A stretch of 64,000 nucleotides of DNA, taken from positions 2,294,001 to 2,358,000 of the forward strand of contig CAWGST010000001.1 of the NCBI GenBank assembly GCA_963825315.1, written 5' to 3'. Numbering within the stretch: position 1 is the stretch's first letter; the number at the start of each line of letters is the position of its first letter. The stretch comes from DASRLE01 sp963825315. GTDB taxonomy: Bacteria; Verrucomicrobiota; Verrucomicrobiia; Limisphaerales; Palsa-1400. This document shows positions 50,767 through 59,758 of this stretch, one piece after another. Made by a program: the position numbers and the translations under genes. The notes beneath the pieces were generated by a model, which was not told the origin of the DNA, searched no databases, and saw only the letters and a program-made list of their open reading frames with translations.

Positions 50767-52116
50767 CTACCCTTTCTGACCGGTATTCAGGAGACTGTTG
50801 CGCACGAACTGGATGTGCCCTCGCAGCCCGTAGAATTGGTCGGCAAAGGACGCGGGCACTTTCATTTTGTTGACTTCGTTCTTGATGTGCCCGAGTTCGG
50901 CCATCAGCGTTTCCCGCCTGCCCGGCGTGGCATCGCCGGGGAGGTTCCGTTCAAGCGCCAGCAACTCGCGGTACCAGCGGTTGACGCGCATCTGCATCCG
51001 CCATTTAAGGGCGGCGGGGATGAGCCGCAGCCCCGGAATCAACAGCACCGCCAGTGGCACAAATACGACCACGATGCGACTGACCAGACTGGCCAGCCCG
51101 AAAGGCAGGAAACGATAGAAGAAGCTTTTGCCCGATTTATAATAGCGGCTGGCATCGGCGCTGATGGCGAAGTCGTGCTCGAGCGGGGCGGGGAATTCCC
51201 CCTGGCGCTTGAAAAGGCCGGGGCTGCCATGCGCTTCTTGCGCCGCCTCGATCAACATGTCCGACAGGGCTGGATGCAAATCCGGCCGCGCCAGAAGCTC
51301 GACGGTGGGGCCAATGAGGTTCACATCATGCGCCGGAATGTTCTTTCCGAAATCGATCGATCCTTGCGGCAGTACCAGCTTGTTCACATAGTTGATGCGT
51401 CGTATGTAGCCATCGGCTTGTGTAAAGTCGAAAAGCTGGACGTTGGAGGCCCGCTCGAGCTGGCGCATGACCCCGGTTGAGGTGGTGTCCCCCATCAGGA
51501 ACACCGCGTCCACGCTGCCTGCGAGCAACGCATTGGCCGCGTCGCTCCCGTCCAAATCCAACAGCGCGGTCTTGCCGCCCGGTGTGATGCCGTTGAGTGC
51601 GAGCAACTGCAAGGCCAGGGATCGTGTGCCGCTGCCGACCGCTCCGATGGCCACGCGCTTGCCGGAAAACCCGGAGAGCAGATTTATGGGCGTGGCGCCG
51701 CGATAAAAAACCAGGAGCGGTTCGTAAGAGATGCTCCCGAGGGAAACCAGTTTGTTGCGGTCGGGAATATTGGTTACTCCACCTTGCACGAATCCGATGT
51801 CAACGTGGAACTTGGGATCATCCAAGCGCCGCAGATTCTCCAGCGAACCTAGCGACGGCTTAATTTCCAACTTCACGCCTTTGCGCGCCAGTATGACACG
51901 GTATCTTTCGGCATTTGCCTGGAAGGAGCTTCCGGGCGCGCCGCTGGTAATGATGATGGTATCCGGCGGGGCAGAATGAAAAAACCAGAAGACCGCGAAA
52001 GCGATGACCAAACTGGCCAGAAGAACCACGGTCAACGCCAGCCCGCGGCTCAGCCCGAAAATTTCCATGAACGGCGCGGTCAGCCGGCTAAAACGGGTTT
52101 TGGGGTGTTCTGACAT
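50767..52116 (-). CDS. TAXI-family solute-binding protein, membrane-anchored
   Basis: A 449-residue protein. Residues about 25-47 form a membrane helix, followed by a TAXI/NMT1-type binding domain to about 320 (TIIITSGAPGSSFQANAERYRVILARKGVKLEI in part; GAVGSGTRSLALQLLALNG). The segment LASLVSRIVVVFVPLAVLLIPGL is another membrane helix, and a cytoplasmic tail follows with a charged coiled coil. Most TAXI proteins are free periplasmic binders for TRAP transporters; this one is tethered at both ends and has no TRAP genes next to it, so a sensing role is possible. Confidence 0.85.
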   Translation of the reverse strand: MSEHPKTRFSRLTAPFMEIFGLSRGLALTVVLLASLVIAFAVFWFFHSAPPDTIIITSGAPGSSFQANAERYRVILARKGVKLEIKPSLGSLENLRRLDDPKFHVDIGFVQGGVTNIPDRNKLVSLGSISYEPLLVFYRGATPINLLSGFSGKRVAIGAVGSGTRSLALQLLALNGITPGGKTALLDLDGSDAANALLAGSVDAVFLMGDTTSTGVMRQLERASNVQLFDFTQADGYIRRINYVNKLVLPQGSIDFGKNIPAHDVNLIGPTVELLARPDLHPALSDMLIEAAQEAHGSPGLFKRQGEFPAPLEHDFAISADASRYYKSGKSFFYRFLPFGLASLVSRIVVVFVPLAVLLIPGLRLIPAALKWRMQMRVNRWYRELLALERNLPGDATPGRRETLMAELGHIKNEVNKMKVPASFADQFYGLRGHIQFVRNSLLNTGQKG

Positions 52117-52216
52117 GGGCGTTGTCGCTGGCTATGGTTTTGAGGCCTTCCTGATGGCCGTAAAGTCCGCCGATTGTTTGATCCGCTTGCCGAACTTGAT
52201 CGAAGGCGGATTCACC

Positions 52217-52609
52217 TCACTGTTTCCAATCGAACGCCCCCTTTTTCAGCGCATAGACGTAACCGATAAAAAGGATGAACATGAAACAGCCCATCGAACC
52301 CAGAATCAATCCCGCGTTGTGCGCGAGCATCCCCCGGAAAATCACCGCCCACGGATAGAGAAAAACGACCTCGATATCGAACAGAATAAACAACATGGCG
52401 ACCAGATAAAACTTCACCGACAGCCGGGTGTTGCCGTCCCCGACCGGCAACATGCCGCATTCGTAGGCCGTGTCTTTGATACGCGAATCTTTGCCGCGCT
52501 TCCCGACCAGGACCGAGGCCAGCAAAGTGCCGCCGGCAAACGCCACGGCGACGATTCCCAGGATCACCACCGGGATGTATTGCAAAAGCTGATTATCCGC
52601 CGTTTCCAT
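52217..52609 (-). CDS. nuoA: NADH-quinone oxidoreductase subunit A, orphan
   Basis: A 130-residue subunit of complex I with three membrane helices. The conserved loop DTAYECGMLPVGDGNTRLSVKFYLVAMLFILFDIEVVFLYPWAV (in parts) is complete, with the Cys and Glu residues of NuoA/ND3. NuoB and the other subunits do not follow; the next gene is the TAXI protein. It may belong to a split complex I or be an isolated copy. A ribosome-binding site is not obvious. Confidence 0.92.
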   Translation of the reverse strand: METADNQLLQYIPVVILGIVAVAFAGGTLLASVLVGKRGKDSRIKDTAYECGMLPVGDGNTRLSVKFYLVAMLFILFDIEVVFLYPWAVIFRGMLAHNAGLILGSMGCFMFILFIGYVYALKKGAFDWKQ

Positions 52610-52918
52610 GACCAGACCTTAAAAAATCGCACCGCCCTTGGCAAGAGCGAACTCCAACCGATAATTACTTGTTTCCGAGGACCTCCTTCCAAGAAATTCT
52701 CGAGTGGCAAGCCTGACCCGGCAAAGCCTTGGAAATCAACGGGATAAAGTGTCAAAAACAATTGTGATTTGGACTAAAGAGAATGATCCAGACTGCCGAT
52801 AAACTGTTGAGACCGCAACCGGCTGCATGAAATCAGAAACGATCATCGCCAGGCACCGGGGAGCACCGACCGGATCGTTCGCCAGATCGCGGGGGCTGCT
52901 GCCACGACTGGCGTCCCC
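52610..52918. other. Divergent intergenic region between nuoA and the hybrid kinase
   Basis: About 310 bases that should hold promoters for both neighbours. No strong -35/-10 pair, palindrome, repeat or small gene was seen. Confidence 0.5.
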
Positions 52919-55300
52919 ATGTCCCTAAGAAAGCAAATGCGCGACAACTTCAACCGGCGAATCCTGGTCATTGACGACAATCGGGCCATCCACGAGGACT
53001 TTCGAAAGATTCTCTCGCCCAAGGCCGACGAGAGCGCCTATGGAAAGATGAGTGTCGAGCTTTTTGGCGAAAGCCCGGAGAAAAGCACGTACGCCGGCTT
53101 CGAACTCGACTCGGCCTATCAGGGCCAGGAAGGCCTGGAGATGGTGAAGCAGGCGCTCGCCGTCGGCAGACCCTATGGCGTGGCTTTCATCGATGTCCGC
53201 ATGCCGCCCGGTTGGGACGGAATTGAGACCACGGCCAGGCTCTGGGAAGTTTGTCCCGAACTGCAGGTGGTCATCTGCACCGCTTATTCTGATTATAGCT
53301 GGGACGACATGACCCGCAAACTCGGCCATAATGACGGTTTGCTCATCCTCAAGAAGCCTTTCGACACGGTGGAGGTATTGCAAATGGCCGAAACCCTTGC
53401 CAAGAAATGGACTTTGGCCGGGCAGGCCAGGCTGCGACTGGCGGATTTGGATGCGATGGTAAACCAACGCACGGCGGAACTGCGGGCATCCAATGAACAA
53501 CTGGCGCAAGAAATCGCCGAGCGTTGCCAGACGCAGGTTCTCCTTTCCGCGTTTTCGACCCTCGGCTCGCTCCTCAGCACAGCGCGGACGGTCCGCGAGG
53601 CCGGCCAAATCATTGTCGGCACGGCCGACCGGTTGCTCGGTTGGGATGCCTGCCTGGTGGAACTCTACTCGCCGGACACCGACATGCTCACGCATGTTCT
53701 GAATACAGATTCGATTAATGGCCAGCGGAAAGATCGCGTTCCGAACCGCCTGCTCCGGCCGCCTTCGCCACTGGCACGGAAGGCGCTCCAGGAGAGCGGT
53801 CAATTGATGCTGAAAAGCAACCCGGACGAAATGCTGCCCGAGGGGGAGCCTTTCGGAGATGCCACGCGCGCGTCGGCGTCACTCCTGTGCGTTCCGATTC
53901 GCAATGGCACAGCCGTGACCGGGCTCGTCTCGCTGTTAAGCTATACACCCAAGGCCTACAACCCGCAAAGCCTTGAAACGTTGCAAGCCCTGGCCGATCA
54001 TTGCGGCGGCGCGCTGGACCGTATTCGGACCGAGGAAGCCTTGCGAAAAGCGCAGGAAGATCTCAGACAATCACAGAAGCTGGAGGCCATAGGCCAGCTC
54101 GCCGGCGGGATTGCCCATGACTTTAATAATCTGCTGGCTGTCATTCGTGGCAACGCCGACTTGGGGCGAATGGAAGCCGTGAGATTCTCCAGCGAGGTCA
54201 CTGAATGCCTCGATCAAATCAGCGCCGCCAGTGAACGGGCCGCCAACCTGACCCGGCAGTTGCTCGCCTTCAGTCGAAAGCAGATGATGCACTCGGAGCC
54301 GGTCGATCTGGATAATGTCATCACGAATCTGAGCAAAATGCTCGAGAGAATCATTGGCGAGGATATTGCCCTGCATTGCCATCATACGGCGGCATTGCCG
54401 CTGGTGCGGGCCGACATCGGCATGTTGGAACAGGTGCTCGTAAACCTGGTCGTCAACGCCCGCGATGCCATGCCGGGCGGAGGGCAACTGCACATCACAA
54501 CCGAAAAGCAAACTTTCGAAGCGGGATGCGATCCCTCTCATCCGGAAGCCCGTCCCGGGGTGTTTGTCTGCATGACTGTGAAGGACACCGGCGCCGGCAT
54601 TTCCCCTGAAAACATGCCCCGCATCTTCGAACCCTTCTTCACGACAAAAGGAGTCGGCAAAGGCACCGGGCTGGGCCTCGCCACCGTCTATGGCATTGTC
54701 AAACAGCACCAGGGTTGGATCGAGGTGTCCAGTCAGGTTGGCGTCGGCACCACATTCAGAATCTACCTCGCGGCCCTGGAATGTGCCCGCCCGGCTTTGA
54801 ACAACCGGACGCCGGAGGCCGAGCCGCCCCGCGGCAACGAAACCGTCCTGCTGGTCGAAGATGAAGAATCCTTGCGCTCGATCACCCGTCTCCTCCTCGA
54901 ACGCTTTGGCTATCGTGTCCTGGAGGCGGGTTCCGGTCCTGAAGCCTTGAAAGTCTGGGAGTCCGCGGCGCCGGAAGTGGATTTGCTTTTGACCGATGTT
55001 ATCATGCCGGCGGGAATCAGTGGCCGCATGTTGGCGGAGGACCTGCGCGGAAGAAAGAACTCTCTCAAAGTCGTCTTCCTCAGCGGATATGGCGGAGAGG
55101 TTTTGGGCGAGAGCAGCGAGTTCCTTCGCCAGAGCAACAGTTACTTCCTGCAAAAGCCCTGCGCCCCGCGCGATTTGCTCCGCGCCGTGCGGCGCTGCCT
55201 GAATGGACTGCCCCCCCAGCGGGAGCAGTTGGCAGCGCCCCCGGGAAATGTTCTGAGCGCATCAGCCCCACACTTCCGCCTGCCGCAATTGGTTCAATAA
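52919..55300 (+). CDS. Hybrid sensor histidine kinase with two receiver domains
   Basis: A 793-residue protein. Residues about 12-170 are a receiver domain with an insert (RILVIDDNRAIHEDFRKIL; Asp in VAFIDVRMPPGWDG; KKPFDTVEVLQMAE). A GAF-like domain covers about 215-370, then HisKA with His in GGIAHDFNNLLAVIRG (about 403) and HATPase (NLVVNARDAMPGGG; GTGLGLATVYGIVKQH). A second receiver closes the protein (VLLVEDEESLRSI; LLLTDVIMPAG; LQKPCAPRDLL). No membrane segment is seen, so it acts in the cytoplasm. Its 3' end overlaps the DUF58 gene by 39 bases. The partner regulator is unknown. Confidence 0.9.
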   Translation: MSLRKQMRDNFNRRILVIDDNRAIHEDFRKILSPKADESAYGKMSVELFGESPEKSTYAGFELDSAYQGQEGLEMVKQALAVGRPYGVAFIDVRMPPGWDGIETTARLWEVCPELQVVICTAYSDYSWDDMTRKLGHNDGLLILKKPFDTVEVLQMAETLAKKWTLAGQARLRLADLDAMVNQRTAELRASNEQLAQEIAERCQTQVLLSAFSTLGSLLSTARTVREAGQIIVGTADRLLGWDACLVELYSPDTDMLTHVLNTDSINGQRKDRVPNRLLRPPSPLARKALQESGQLMLKSNPDEMLPEGEPFGDATRASASLLCVPIRNGTAVTGLVSLLSYTPKAYNPQSLETLQALADHCGGALDRIRTEEALRKAQEDLRQSQKLEAIGQLAGGIAHDFNNLLAVIRGNADLGRMEAVRFSSEVTECLDQISAASERAANLTRQLLAFSRKQMMHSEPVDLDNVITNLSKMLERIIGEDIALHCHHTAALPLVRADIGMLEQVLVNLVVNARDAMPGGGQLHITTEKQTFEAGCDPSHPEARPGVFVCMTVKDTGAGISPENMPRIFEPFFTTKGVGKGTGLGLATVYGIVKQHQGWIEVSSQVGVGTTFRIYLAALECARPALNNRTPEAEPPRGNETVLLVEDEESLRSITRLLLERFGYRVLEAGSGPEALKVWESAAPEVDLLLTDVIMPAGISGRMLAEDLRGRKNSLKVVFLSGYGGEVLGESSEFLRQSNSYFLQKPCAPRDLLRAVRRCLNGLPPQREQLAAPPGNVLSASAPHFRLPQLVQ

Positions 55301-56194
55301 CAGTTGCTCCAAAGAAGTGTCCGAACTGACGCTGAAAAAACGGACGCCCCGGCCCTGGCAGAATTCGCGCAAACGCTGGCGGAAGTTTTGCACCGATTGC
55401 TGATAGGCCCTGAGCCGGTATTTGCCAAAGGTGACTTCCTGCATTCCGCCGGTTTCGCAATCGATCAGGCGCAGATCGCCGCAGGTCGCCGGATTTAATT
55501 CCTCCGACGCGAGTATTTGCACGGCGTTGACGTGAAAGCCGCGCCCGATCAAGGCGTTCAATCCGGTTTCATAGCCCGCCGCATCCAAAAAATCGCTGAG
55601 CACAACCGCCACTCCCGGCTGCCGCGCCACCATCGCGCCACGGCGCAGCGCCTCGTTGAAATCCACCGGCCCGCGCGCGCTCAATTGCGACAAGTTTTGA
55701 AAATATTCCATGGACGACTTGCGTCCACGCACCGCCCGCAACGCGCCGCGCGCGGCCATTTCGGCGCTGAACGCCGCGGGGTCGGGGCTGGCCGCGTTCG
55801 GGTCCACGTCTGGAAAAACGTGGACGGTCACGCGGTCGAAGCCGCACAGGGCCACGTAACCGACGGCGGCGGCGATCTGGCGGGCAAAATCGAATTTCGG
55901 CGGAACACCGAATGTCATGGACTCGCTGGCGTCGAGAAATATGCGCACGGGCAGTTCCCGTTCCTCCTCGTAGAGTTTGAGGAACAGTTTGTCCAGGCGG
56001 CCATAAAGATTCCAATCGAGGCGGCGGAAATCATCCCCGGCCACGTAATTGCGATAATCGGCAAACTCGACGGACTGGCCGCGCGCCTTGCTGCGGCGTT
56101 CCCCGCGCGCGGAACTTTTCGCGCGGCGGGCCGCCAGCAGTTGGAATTGCTCCAGCCGGCGCAGCAGTTCGGTAGTAAGGAGCGGCGTGGACAA
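55262..56194 (-). CDS. DUF58/VWA-like protein paired with MoxR
   Basis: A 310-residue protein of the DUF58 family. The signature GDDFRRLDWNLYGRLDKLFLKLYEEERELPVRIFLDASESM (in parts, about 53-90) ends in a DxSxS metal-site motif (DASESM) of von Willebrand type A domains. MoxR ATPases and such proteins act together in folding or activating client complexes. It lies 23 bases after a small protein that separates it from moxR. Its 3' end overlaps the hybrid kinase gene on the other strand. Confidence 0.88.
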   Translation of the reverse strand: MSTPLLTTELLRRLEQFQLLAARRAKSSARGERRSKARGQSVEFADYRNYVAGDDFRRLDWNLYGRLDKLFLKLYEEERELPVRIFLDASESMTFGVPPKFDFARQIAAAVGYVALCGFDRVTVHVFPDVDPNAASPDPAAFSAEMAARGALRAVRGRKSSMEYFQNLSQLSARGPVDFNEALRRGAMVARQPGVAVVLSDFLDAAGYETGLNALIGRGFHVNAVQILASEELNPATCGDLRLIDCETGGMQEVTFGKYRLRAYQQSVQNFRQRLREFCQGRGVRFFSVSSDTSLEQLLLNQLRQAEVWG

Positions 56195-56217
56195 AGAAAT
56201 TGATTATCGCTTTTTGG

Positions 56218-56457
56218 TTACAATGAGGATTTCAGTTTTTCGCGAAGCGCCAGGTTATCTTCGATGTTCTCAGGGTATTTCTGCCGCTCAGCGTCTCGTT
56301 TTGCCAACAATTCCTTGCCGCGCTGGATTTGCTCCGGATGGTTCTTTTCCTCTTCGCGCAAGTAAGCGACGTATTTCGTGATGTCATGGCCGAATTCAGC
56401 GGAGATGCGGCGGCGCACAGCGCGAATTTCTTCAATGGCTTCGTCGGCAGCATTCAT
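56218..56457 (-). CDS. Small helical protein between moxR and DUF58
   Basis: A 79-residue protein, almost fully helical and charged: AIEEIRAVRRRISAEFGHDITKYVAYLREEE then RGKELLAKRDAERQKYPEN. Small proteins with an EEIRAVRxxI/SxExGHD pattern are widespread in toxin-antitoxin-like or isolated contexts, but no function is known to me. It lies 10 bases from moxR and 23 from the DUF58 gene on the same strand, so it is in the operon. Confidence 0.7.
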   Translation of the reverse strand: MNAADEAIEEIRAVRRRISAEFGHDITKYVAYLREEEKNHPEQIQRGKELLAKRDAERQKYPENIEDNLALREKLKSSL

Positions 56458-56467
56458 AATTCATTTG

Positions 56468-57475
56468 TTAAGCGTCCACCATCGCGGCGTCCCGCGGCAC
56501 GTCCTGGAGGATTTGTGTGACGATGTGATCGGTCGTGACGCCTTCGGCCTCGGCTTCGAAATTCAAGATGAGCCGGTGGCGCAAGGCGGCGGGCGCGACC
56601 GCCTGGATGTCGTCGAAACTCACGTTGAAGCGCCCTTGGATCAGCGCGCGGACTTTGGCGGCGAGCATGAGCGTTTGACCGCCGCGCGGGCTGCTGCCAA
56701 AACGCAAGTATTGATTGCTGACCGGCGCGGCCGTTTCTGATTTTGGATGCGTGGCCAAAACCAGGCGCACGGCGTAATCCTTGACATGCCCGGCCACGGG
56801 CACCTGCCGCACCAGCTTCTGCAATTCGATGATCTGTTCCTTGACCAGAATGCGCGCGATGTCCGGTTTGCCGCCTTCGGTCGTCCGGGTCAGGACCTCC
56901 GTCAGTTCCGGGCCGCTGGGGTAGCCGACGAGCAGTTTGAAGAAGAAGCGGTCCAACTGCGCTTCGGGCAGCGGATACGTTCCCTCCTGGTCAATGGGAT
57001 TCTGCGTGGCGAGCACAAAAAAAGGTTCGGCCAATTTGCGGATTTCGCCGCCGGCCGTGACGCTCTTCTCCTGCATCGCTTCGAGCATGGCCGATTGCGT
57101 TTTTGGCGTGGCGCGGTTGATTTCGTCAGCCAGAACCAGATGGGCAAAAATGGGTCCGCGCTGGAATTGGAATTCGCGCCGGCCGCCGGGGACTTCCATG
57201 ACGATGTTGGTGCCCAGGATGTCGGCCGGCATGAGGTCCGGGGTGAATTGGATGCGGTTGAAGCTCATATCCAGCACCTCGCTCAAAGTGCGGACCAGGA
57301 GGGTCTTGCCCAGGCCCGGCACGCCTTCCAGCAAAACATGGCCGCCGCTGAATATGGCGATGAGCGTTCCTTCGACGATGGCATCATGGCCGACGATGAC
57401 TTTGCCGATTTCGGCGCGGAGCGATTCGTAAGCCTGGCGAAACGATTGAATTTGCTCTTCGGTATTCATGCGCAA
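56468..57475 (-). CDS. MoxR-family AAA+ ATPase
   Basis: A 335-residue AAA+ ATPase. Walker A is in LEGVPGLGKTLLVRTL (about 51-66), Walker B in LVLADEINRATPKTQSAMLEAM, and sensor 1 in FFVLATQNPIDQEGTYPLPEAQLDRF. Sensor 2 is in the C-terminal lid. MoxR ATPases act as chaperones to activate metal-cofactor or surface complexes, usually with DUF58/VWA partners such as that encoded 23 bases after the small gene. It is the first gene of this three-gene operon. Confidence 0.92.
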   Translation of the reverse strand: MRMNTEEQIQSFRQAYESLRAEIGKVIVGHDAIVEGTLIAIFSGGHVLLEGVPGLGKTLLVRTLSEVLDMSFNRIQFTPDLMPADILGTNIVMEVPGGRREFQFQRGPIFAHLVLADEINRATPKTQSAMLEAMQEKSVTAGGEIRKLAEPFFVLATQNPIDQEGTYPLPEAQLDRFFFKLLVGYPSGPELTEVLTRTTEGGKPDIARILVKEQIIELQKLVRQVPVAGHVKDYAVRLVLATHPKSETAAPVSNQYLRFGSSPRGGQTLMLAAKVRALIQGRFNVSFDDIQAVAPAALRHRLILNFEAEAEGVTTDHIVTQILQDVPRDAAMVDA

Positions 57476-57636
57476 TCAGTCCGGCAAGACTACCGGAAGA
57501 ATGACCAATGTCCAATCACGAATGGCCAGGGAATTGCGGGGAATGACGAATAACGAAATCCGAATGAAGGGAAATTGTCCAAGCGCAAGTGCGGTTTTGC
57601 GCCGACTTCATTTTTGACCAGCCCTTCCCAAACAAT

Positions 57637-57657
57637 TGCCTTTCAGTTTGAAAGGCA
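57637..57657. other. Perfect 9-base-pair hairpin in the moxR / PEP-CTERM gap
   Basis: TGCCTTTCA (57637-57645), loop GTT, TGAAAGGCA (57649-57657), then GTTTT. It looks like a short intrinsic terminator for plus-strand transcription, but no plus-strand gene ends before it. An operator or an unannotated RNA end are alternatives. Confidence 0.45.
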
Positions 57658-57881
57658 GTTTTAAATTTCTCAAGACAACTTGCGTTGAACTAAATTGCCT
57701 GGAAAAAAACAGTGAAATTTTCAGCATTTTGCAAAGTCACAACCAGTTGTCAGCAAGGTGTTTGCAAAAGAAGCCTGAAATTAGTATTTACAAAAACGCT
57801 GAAATGGGGAAAGCATCCGCCGTTGCGGCAGCCATGGCGGACAGGGAAAGCAGAAATGTCTTTGAAGAATTTGATCATCCA

Positions 57882-57910
57882 TAGCTCCGCCTGAAGGGGC
57901 GACGGCGGAA
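57882..57910 (+). repeat. Dispersed GC-rich repeat copy (divergent)
   Basis: TAGCTCCGCCTGAAGGGGCG followed by ACGGCGGAA resembles the copy at 10566-10590 in its two ends (TAGC and GGCGACGGCGGAA). Confidence 0.4.
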
Positions 57911-58201
57911 ACCGTCACCACCCCGTTCATGCCCACCCTTGCGCAAATTGTTGCGATTCGAAAATCCGGCGGCTATCCAAAAAAGGTCTTCGCGGAAATG
58001 ATGCTGTTCGACCGTGAGAAAGATTGAAACACAAACCCCTACAGATCAGGCGTAAAGCGCAACATCTCCTTTCCTATGGCATCGAGCAAAACCAGCGGTT
58101 CAATGAAGCCCTCCATCTGACACGAATAGTTCTTTAGAAAAGTTCTTGCAAAAGCGCGGCGTTTTATCGCATGTTTCCCCGGTAGTGAGAGTTTTGCCAT
58201 T

Positions 58202-58900
58202 ATGAGGGAAGCTTTTAAACGGATCGCCGGGGCCGTTTCCATGGCTTCCATAATCTTGGGCGGCCAGGCAACATTGGCCCAGGACATCGCCATCGTTAAC
58301 CCAAGTTTCGAGGATCCTGTAGTGGGAGCGGGCGGTGAAACGATAGGGGTTGCGGGATCCACCACTGCCATAACGGGTTGGGACATTAGCGGCAACGGCG
58401 AGGCCGGAGTGTGGAATCCGTCTGGGATTTATACTGGCATTCTGGGCCCAGTTCCCGACGGCGACCAAGTTGGCACCATCAACGGTGACGGGGGCACCTC
58501 GGTTTCCCAAACGCTCAACACCGACCTCCTGCCTTACACCACATATACGCTGTCGGCCTGGGTCGGTGGCCGAACCGACGGGGGAGGGCAGGGGGGGATT
58601 TTCGATGTAGGCACTGATTATTCCATAAGCCTTTATGGCGGCGCAAATCTTCTCGCCTCGGTCACGCCGGTTGACCCCCCGGCAGGGTCTTGGATCTATC
58701 TCAACACGACCTACACTACAGGAGCGTCTGTTCCAGCCGCCACGGCGCTTGGAATCTCCATCTTCACCCAGGCTACCCAGCTTGATTATGACGATGTTAA
58801 TCTGACTTCTTCGATCTTCTCCCCTGAACCTGAAAATCTCACCTTGATCGGAGGCTTGGTTCTGATGGGCTTCTTACGGTTTGTGCGTGCCCGCAATTAA
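58202..58900 (+). CDS. PEP-CTERM sorting-domain exported protein
   Basis: A 232-residue surface protein. A signal peptide (ends about residue 26, TLAQD) is followed by a beta-rich domain starting IAIVNPSFEDP, as in DUF642/CBM-like domains. The C-terminus SPEPENLTLIGGLVLMGFLRFVRARN (given in parts) is a PEP-CTERM signal: Pro-Glu-Pro, a hydrophobic helix and a basic end, cut and anchored by an exosortase. It is probably exported to the outer surface or exopolysaccharide layer. It stands alone; no exosortase gene lies in the window. Confidence 0.85.
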   Translation: MREAFKRIAGAVSMASIILGGQATLAQDIAIVNPSFEDPVVGAGGETIGVAGSTTAITGWDISGNGEAGVWNPSGIYTGILGPVPDGDQVGTINGDGGTSVSQTLNTDLLPYTTYTLSAWVGGRTDGGGQGGIFDVGTDYSISLYGGANLLASVTPVDPPAGSWIYLNTTYTTGASVPAATALGISIFTQATQLDYDDVNLTSSIFSPEPENLTLIGGLVLMGFLRFVRARN

Positions 58901-59088
58901 ACCCCGTTGGAGACACAGAAAGGGTCCCGCACATGCGCATATTTTATTTCCGTCCTTCGCCATTCCTTTGCCAAATCTTTTTGTGTCATATCGCGGCCAT
59001 TATGCAGCCCTCTTCCCCCCTTTTCCTGAGGATTTGAAATTGCAGATTTCAAAATTTCAGAGTCGCAAAGGCTGCGTCGCCGAAAGAG

Positions 59089-59113
59089 CTTCCACCGTCG
59101 CCAAAACGGCTAC
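59089..59113 (-). repeat. Dispersed GC-rich repeat copy
   Basis: On the minus strand this reads TAGCCGTTTTGGCGACGGTG followed by GAAGC, matching 10566-10590 (TAGCCGGCTTCGGCGACGGC, GGAAG) at most positions. Confidence 0.5.
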
Positions 59114-59237
59114 TGTGGACGGGGTGGCGCGACAAACCTGCCGTGTCGCCCGGTGATCGAGATTTATGGGTTTCCGGCTTGCTTTGGCCGGTTTTTGGCT
59201 TATTTTGACCACCTGCGACAGTTTCTTTAAAAACTTG

Positions 59238-59266
59238 TTGCAACAGCCCGGCTGTTCCAGTATATT
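59238..59266 (+). promoter_or_regulatory. Promoter of the rpsL-rpsG (str) operon
   Basis: TTGCAA (59238-59243), 17 bases, TATATT (59261-59266). Transcription should start near 59273, about 43 bases before the rpsL ATG. This is the best promoter-like pair in the gap and fits a strongly expressed operon. Confidence 0.65.
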
Positions 59267-59315
59267 CCGCGTTCCGTTTCCCTTATGGGATTCGGTGATG
59301 ACAGGTTACGCTCAA

Positions 59316-59750
59316 ATGCCGACGATTAATCAACTCGTCCGAAAAGGACGTCATAAATTGCGCAGCAAGTCCAAAGCCCCGGCCTTGCAGAACTCGCCCT
59401 ATCGGCGCGGTGTCTGCATCCAAGTGATGACGCGCACGCCCAAAAAGCCCAACTCGGCCATGCGCAAAGTGGCCAAGGTCCGCCTGACCAACGGCTTTGA
59501 GGTCATCGCCTATATCCCGGATGAGGGCCATAACCTCCAGGAACATTCCATTGTCCTGGTGCGGGGCGGCCGCGTGAAGGATTTGCCCGGGGTGCGGTAT
59601 CACATCGTCCGCGGCACTTTGGACGCGGCGGGGGTCGAGAAACGCCGGGTCAGCCGGTCCAAATACGGGGTCAAACGTCCCAAAGCAGGAAAAGCGCCGC
59701 CCAAACCCGCCGCGGCTGAAGAAGCCCCGGCAGCCCCGGCAGCAGCCTAA
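59316..59750 (+). CDS. rpsL: 30S ribosomal protein uS12
   Basis: A 144-residue uS12 from the ATG at 59316 (MPTINQLVRKGRHKLRSKSK). Conserved sequences TPKKPNSAMRKVAKVRLTNG and VRGGRVKDLPGVRYHIVRGTLDAAGV include the decoding-centre Lys and the PGVRYH loop where streptomycin resistance arises. Against 123-126 residues in most bacteria, it has a C-terminal Ala/Pro/Lys tail (KPAAAEEAPAAPAAA). An ATG six codons earlier is a weaker alternative. It heads the str operon. Confidence 0.96.
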   Translation: MPTINQLVRKGRHKLRSKSKAPALQNSPYRRGVCIQVMTRTPKKPNSAMRKVAKVRLTNGFEVIAYIPDEGHNLQEHSIVLVRGGRVKDLPGVRYHIVRGTLDAAGVEKRRVSRSKYGVKRPKAGKAPPKPAAAEEAPAAPAAA

Positions 59751-59758
59751 CTATTTTT

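Larger units (their letters stand above)
57476..58201. other. Divergent intergenic region, partly AT-rich
   Basis: No gene supported in about 700 bases. It holds a perfect hairpin (57637-57657), an AT-rich tract with repeated CTGAAAT and TGAAATT words (57700-57800) and a dispersed GC-rich repeat (57882-57910). The lower GC than the neighbours suggests decayed or non-coding sequence. Confidence 0.55.
58901..59315. other. Intergenic region with repeat copies and the rpsL promoter
   Basis: No gene. It has a dispersed GC-rich repeat on the minus strand (59089-59113), a segment GGCTTATTTTGACCA (59197-59211) that also occurs at 21332-21346, and a promoter for rpsL at 59238-59266. Confidence 0.6.

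Noticed and set aside
57637..57657. Intrinsic terminator of a protein gene
   Set aside because: No plus-strand gene ends before it and moxR reads away from it. It is listed only as a hairpin of unknown role.
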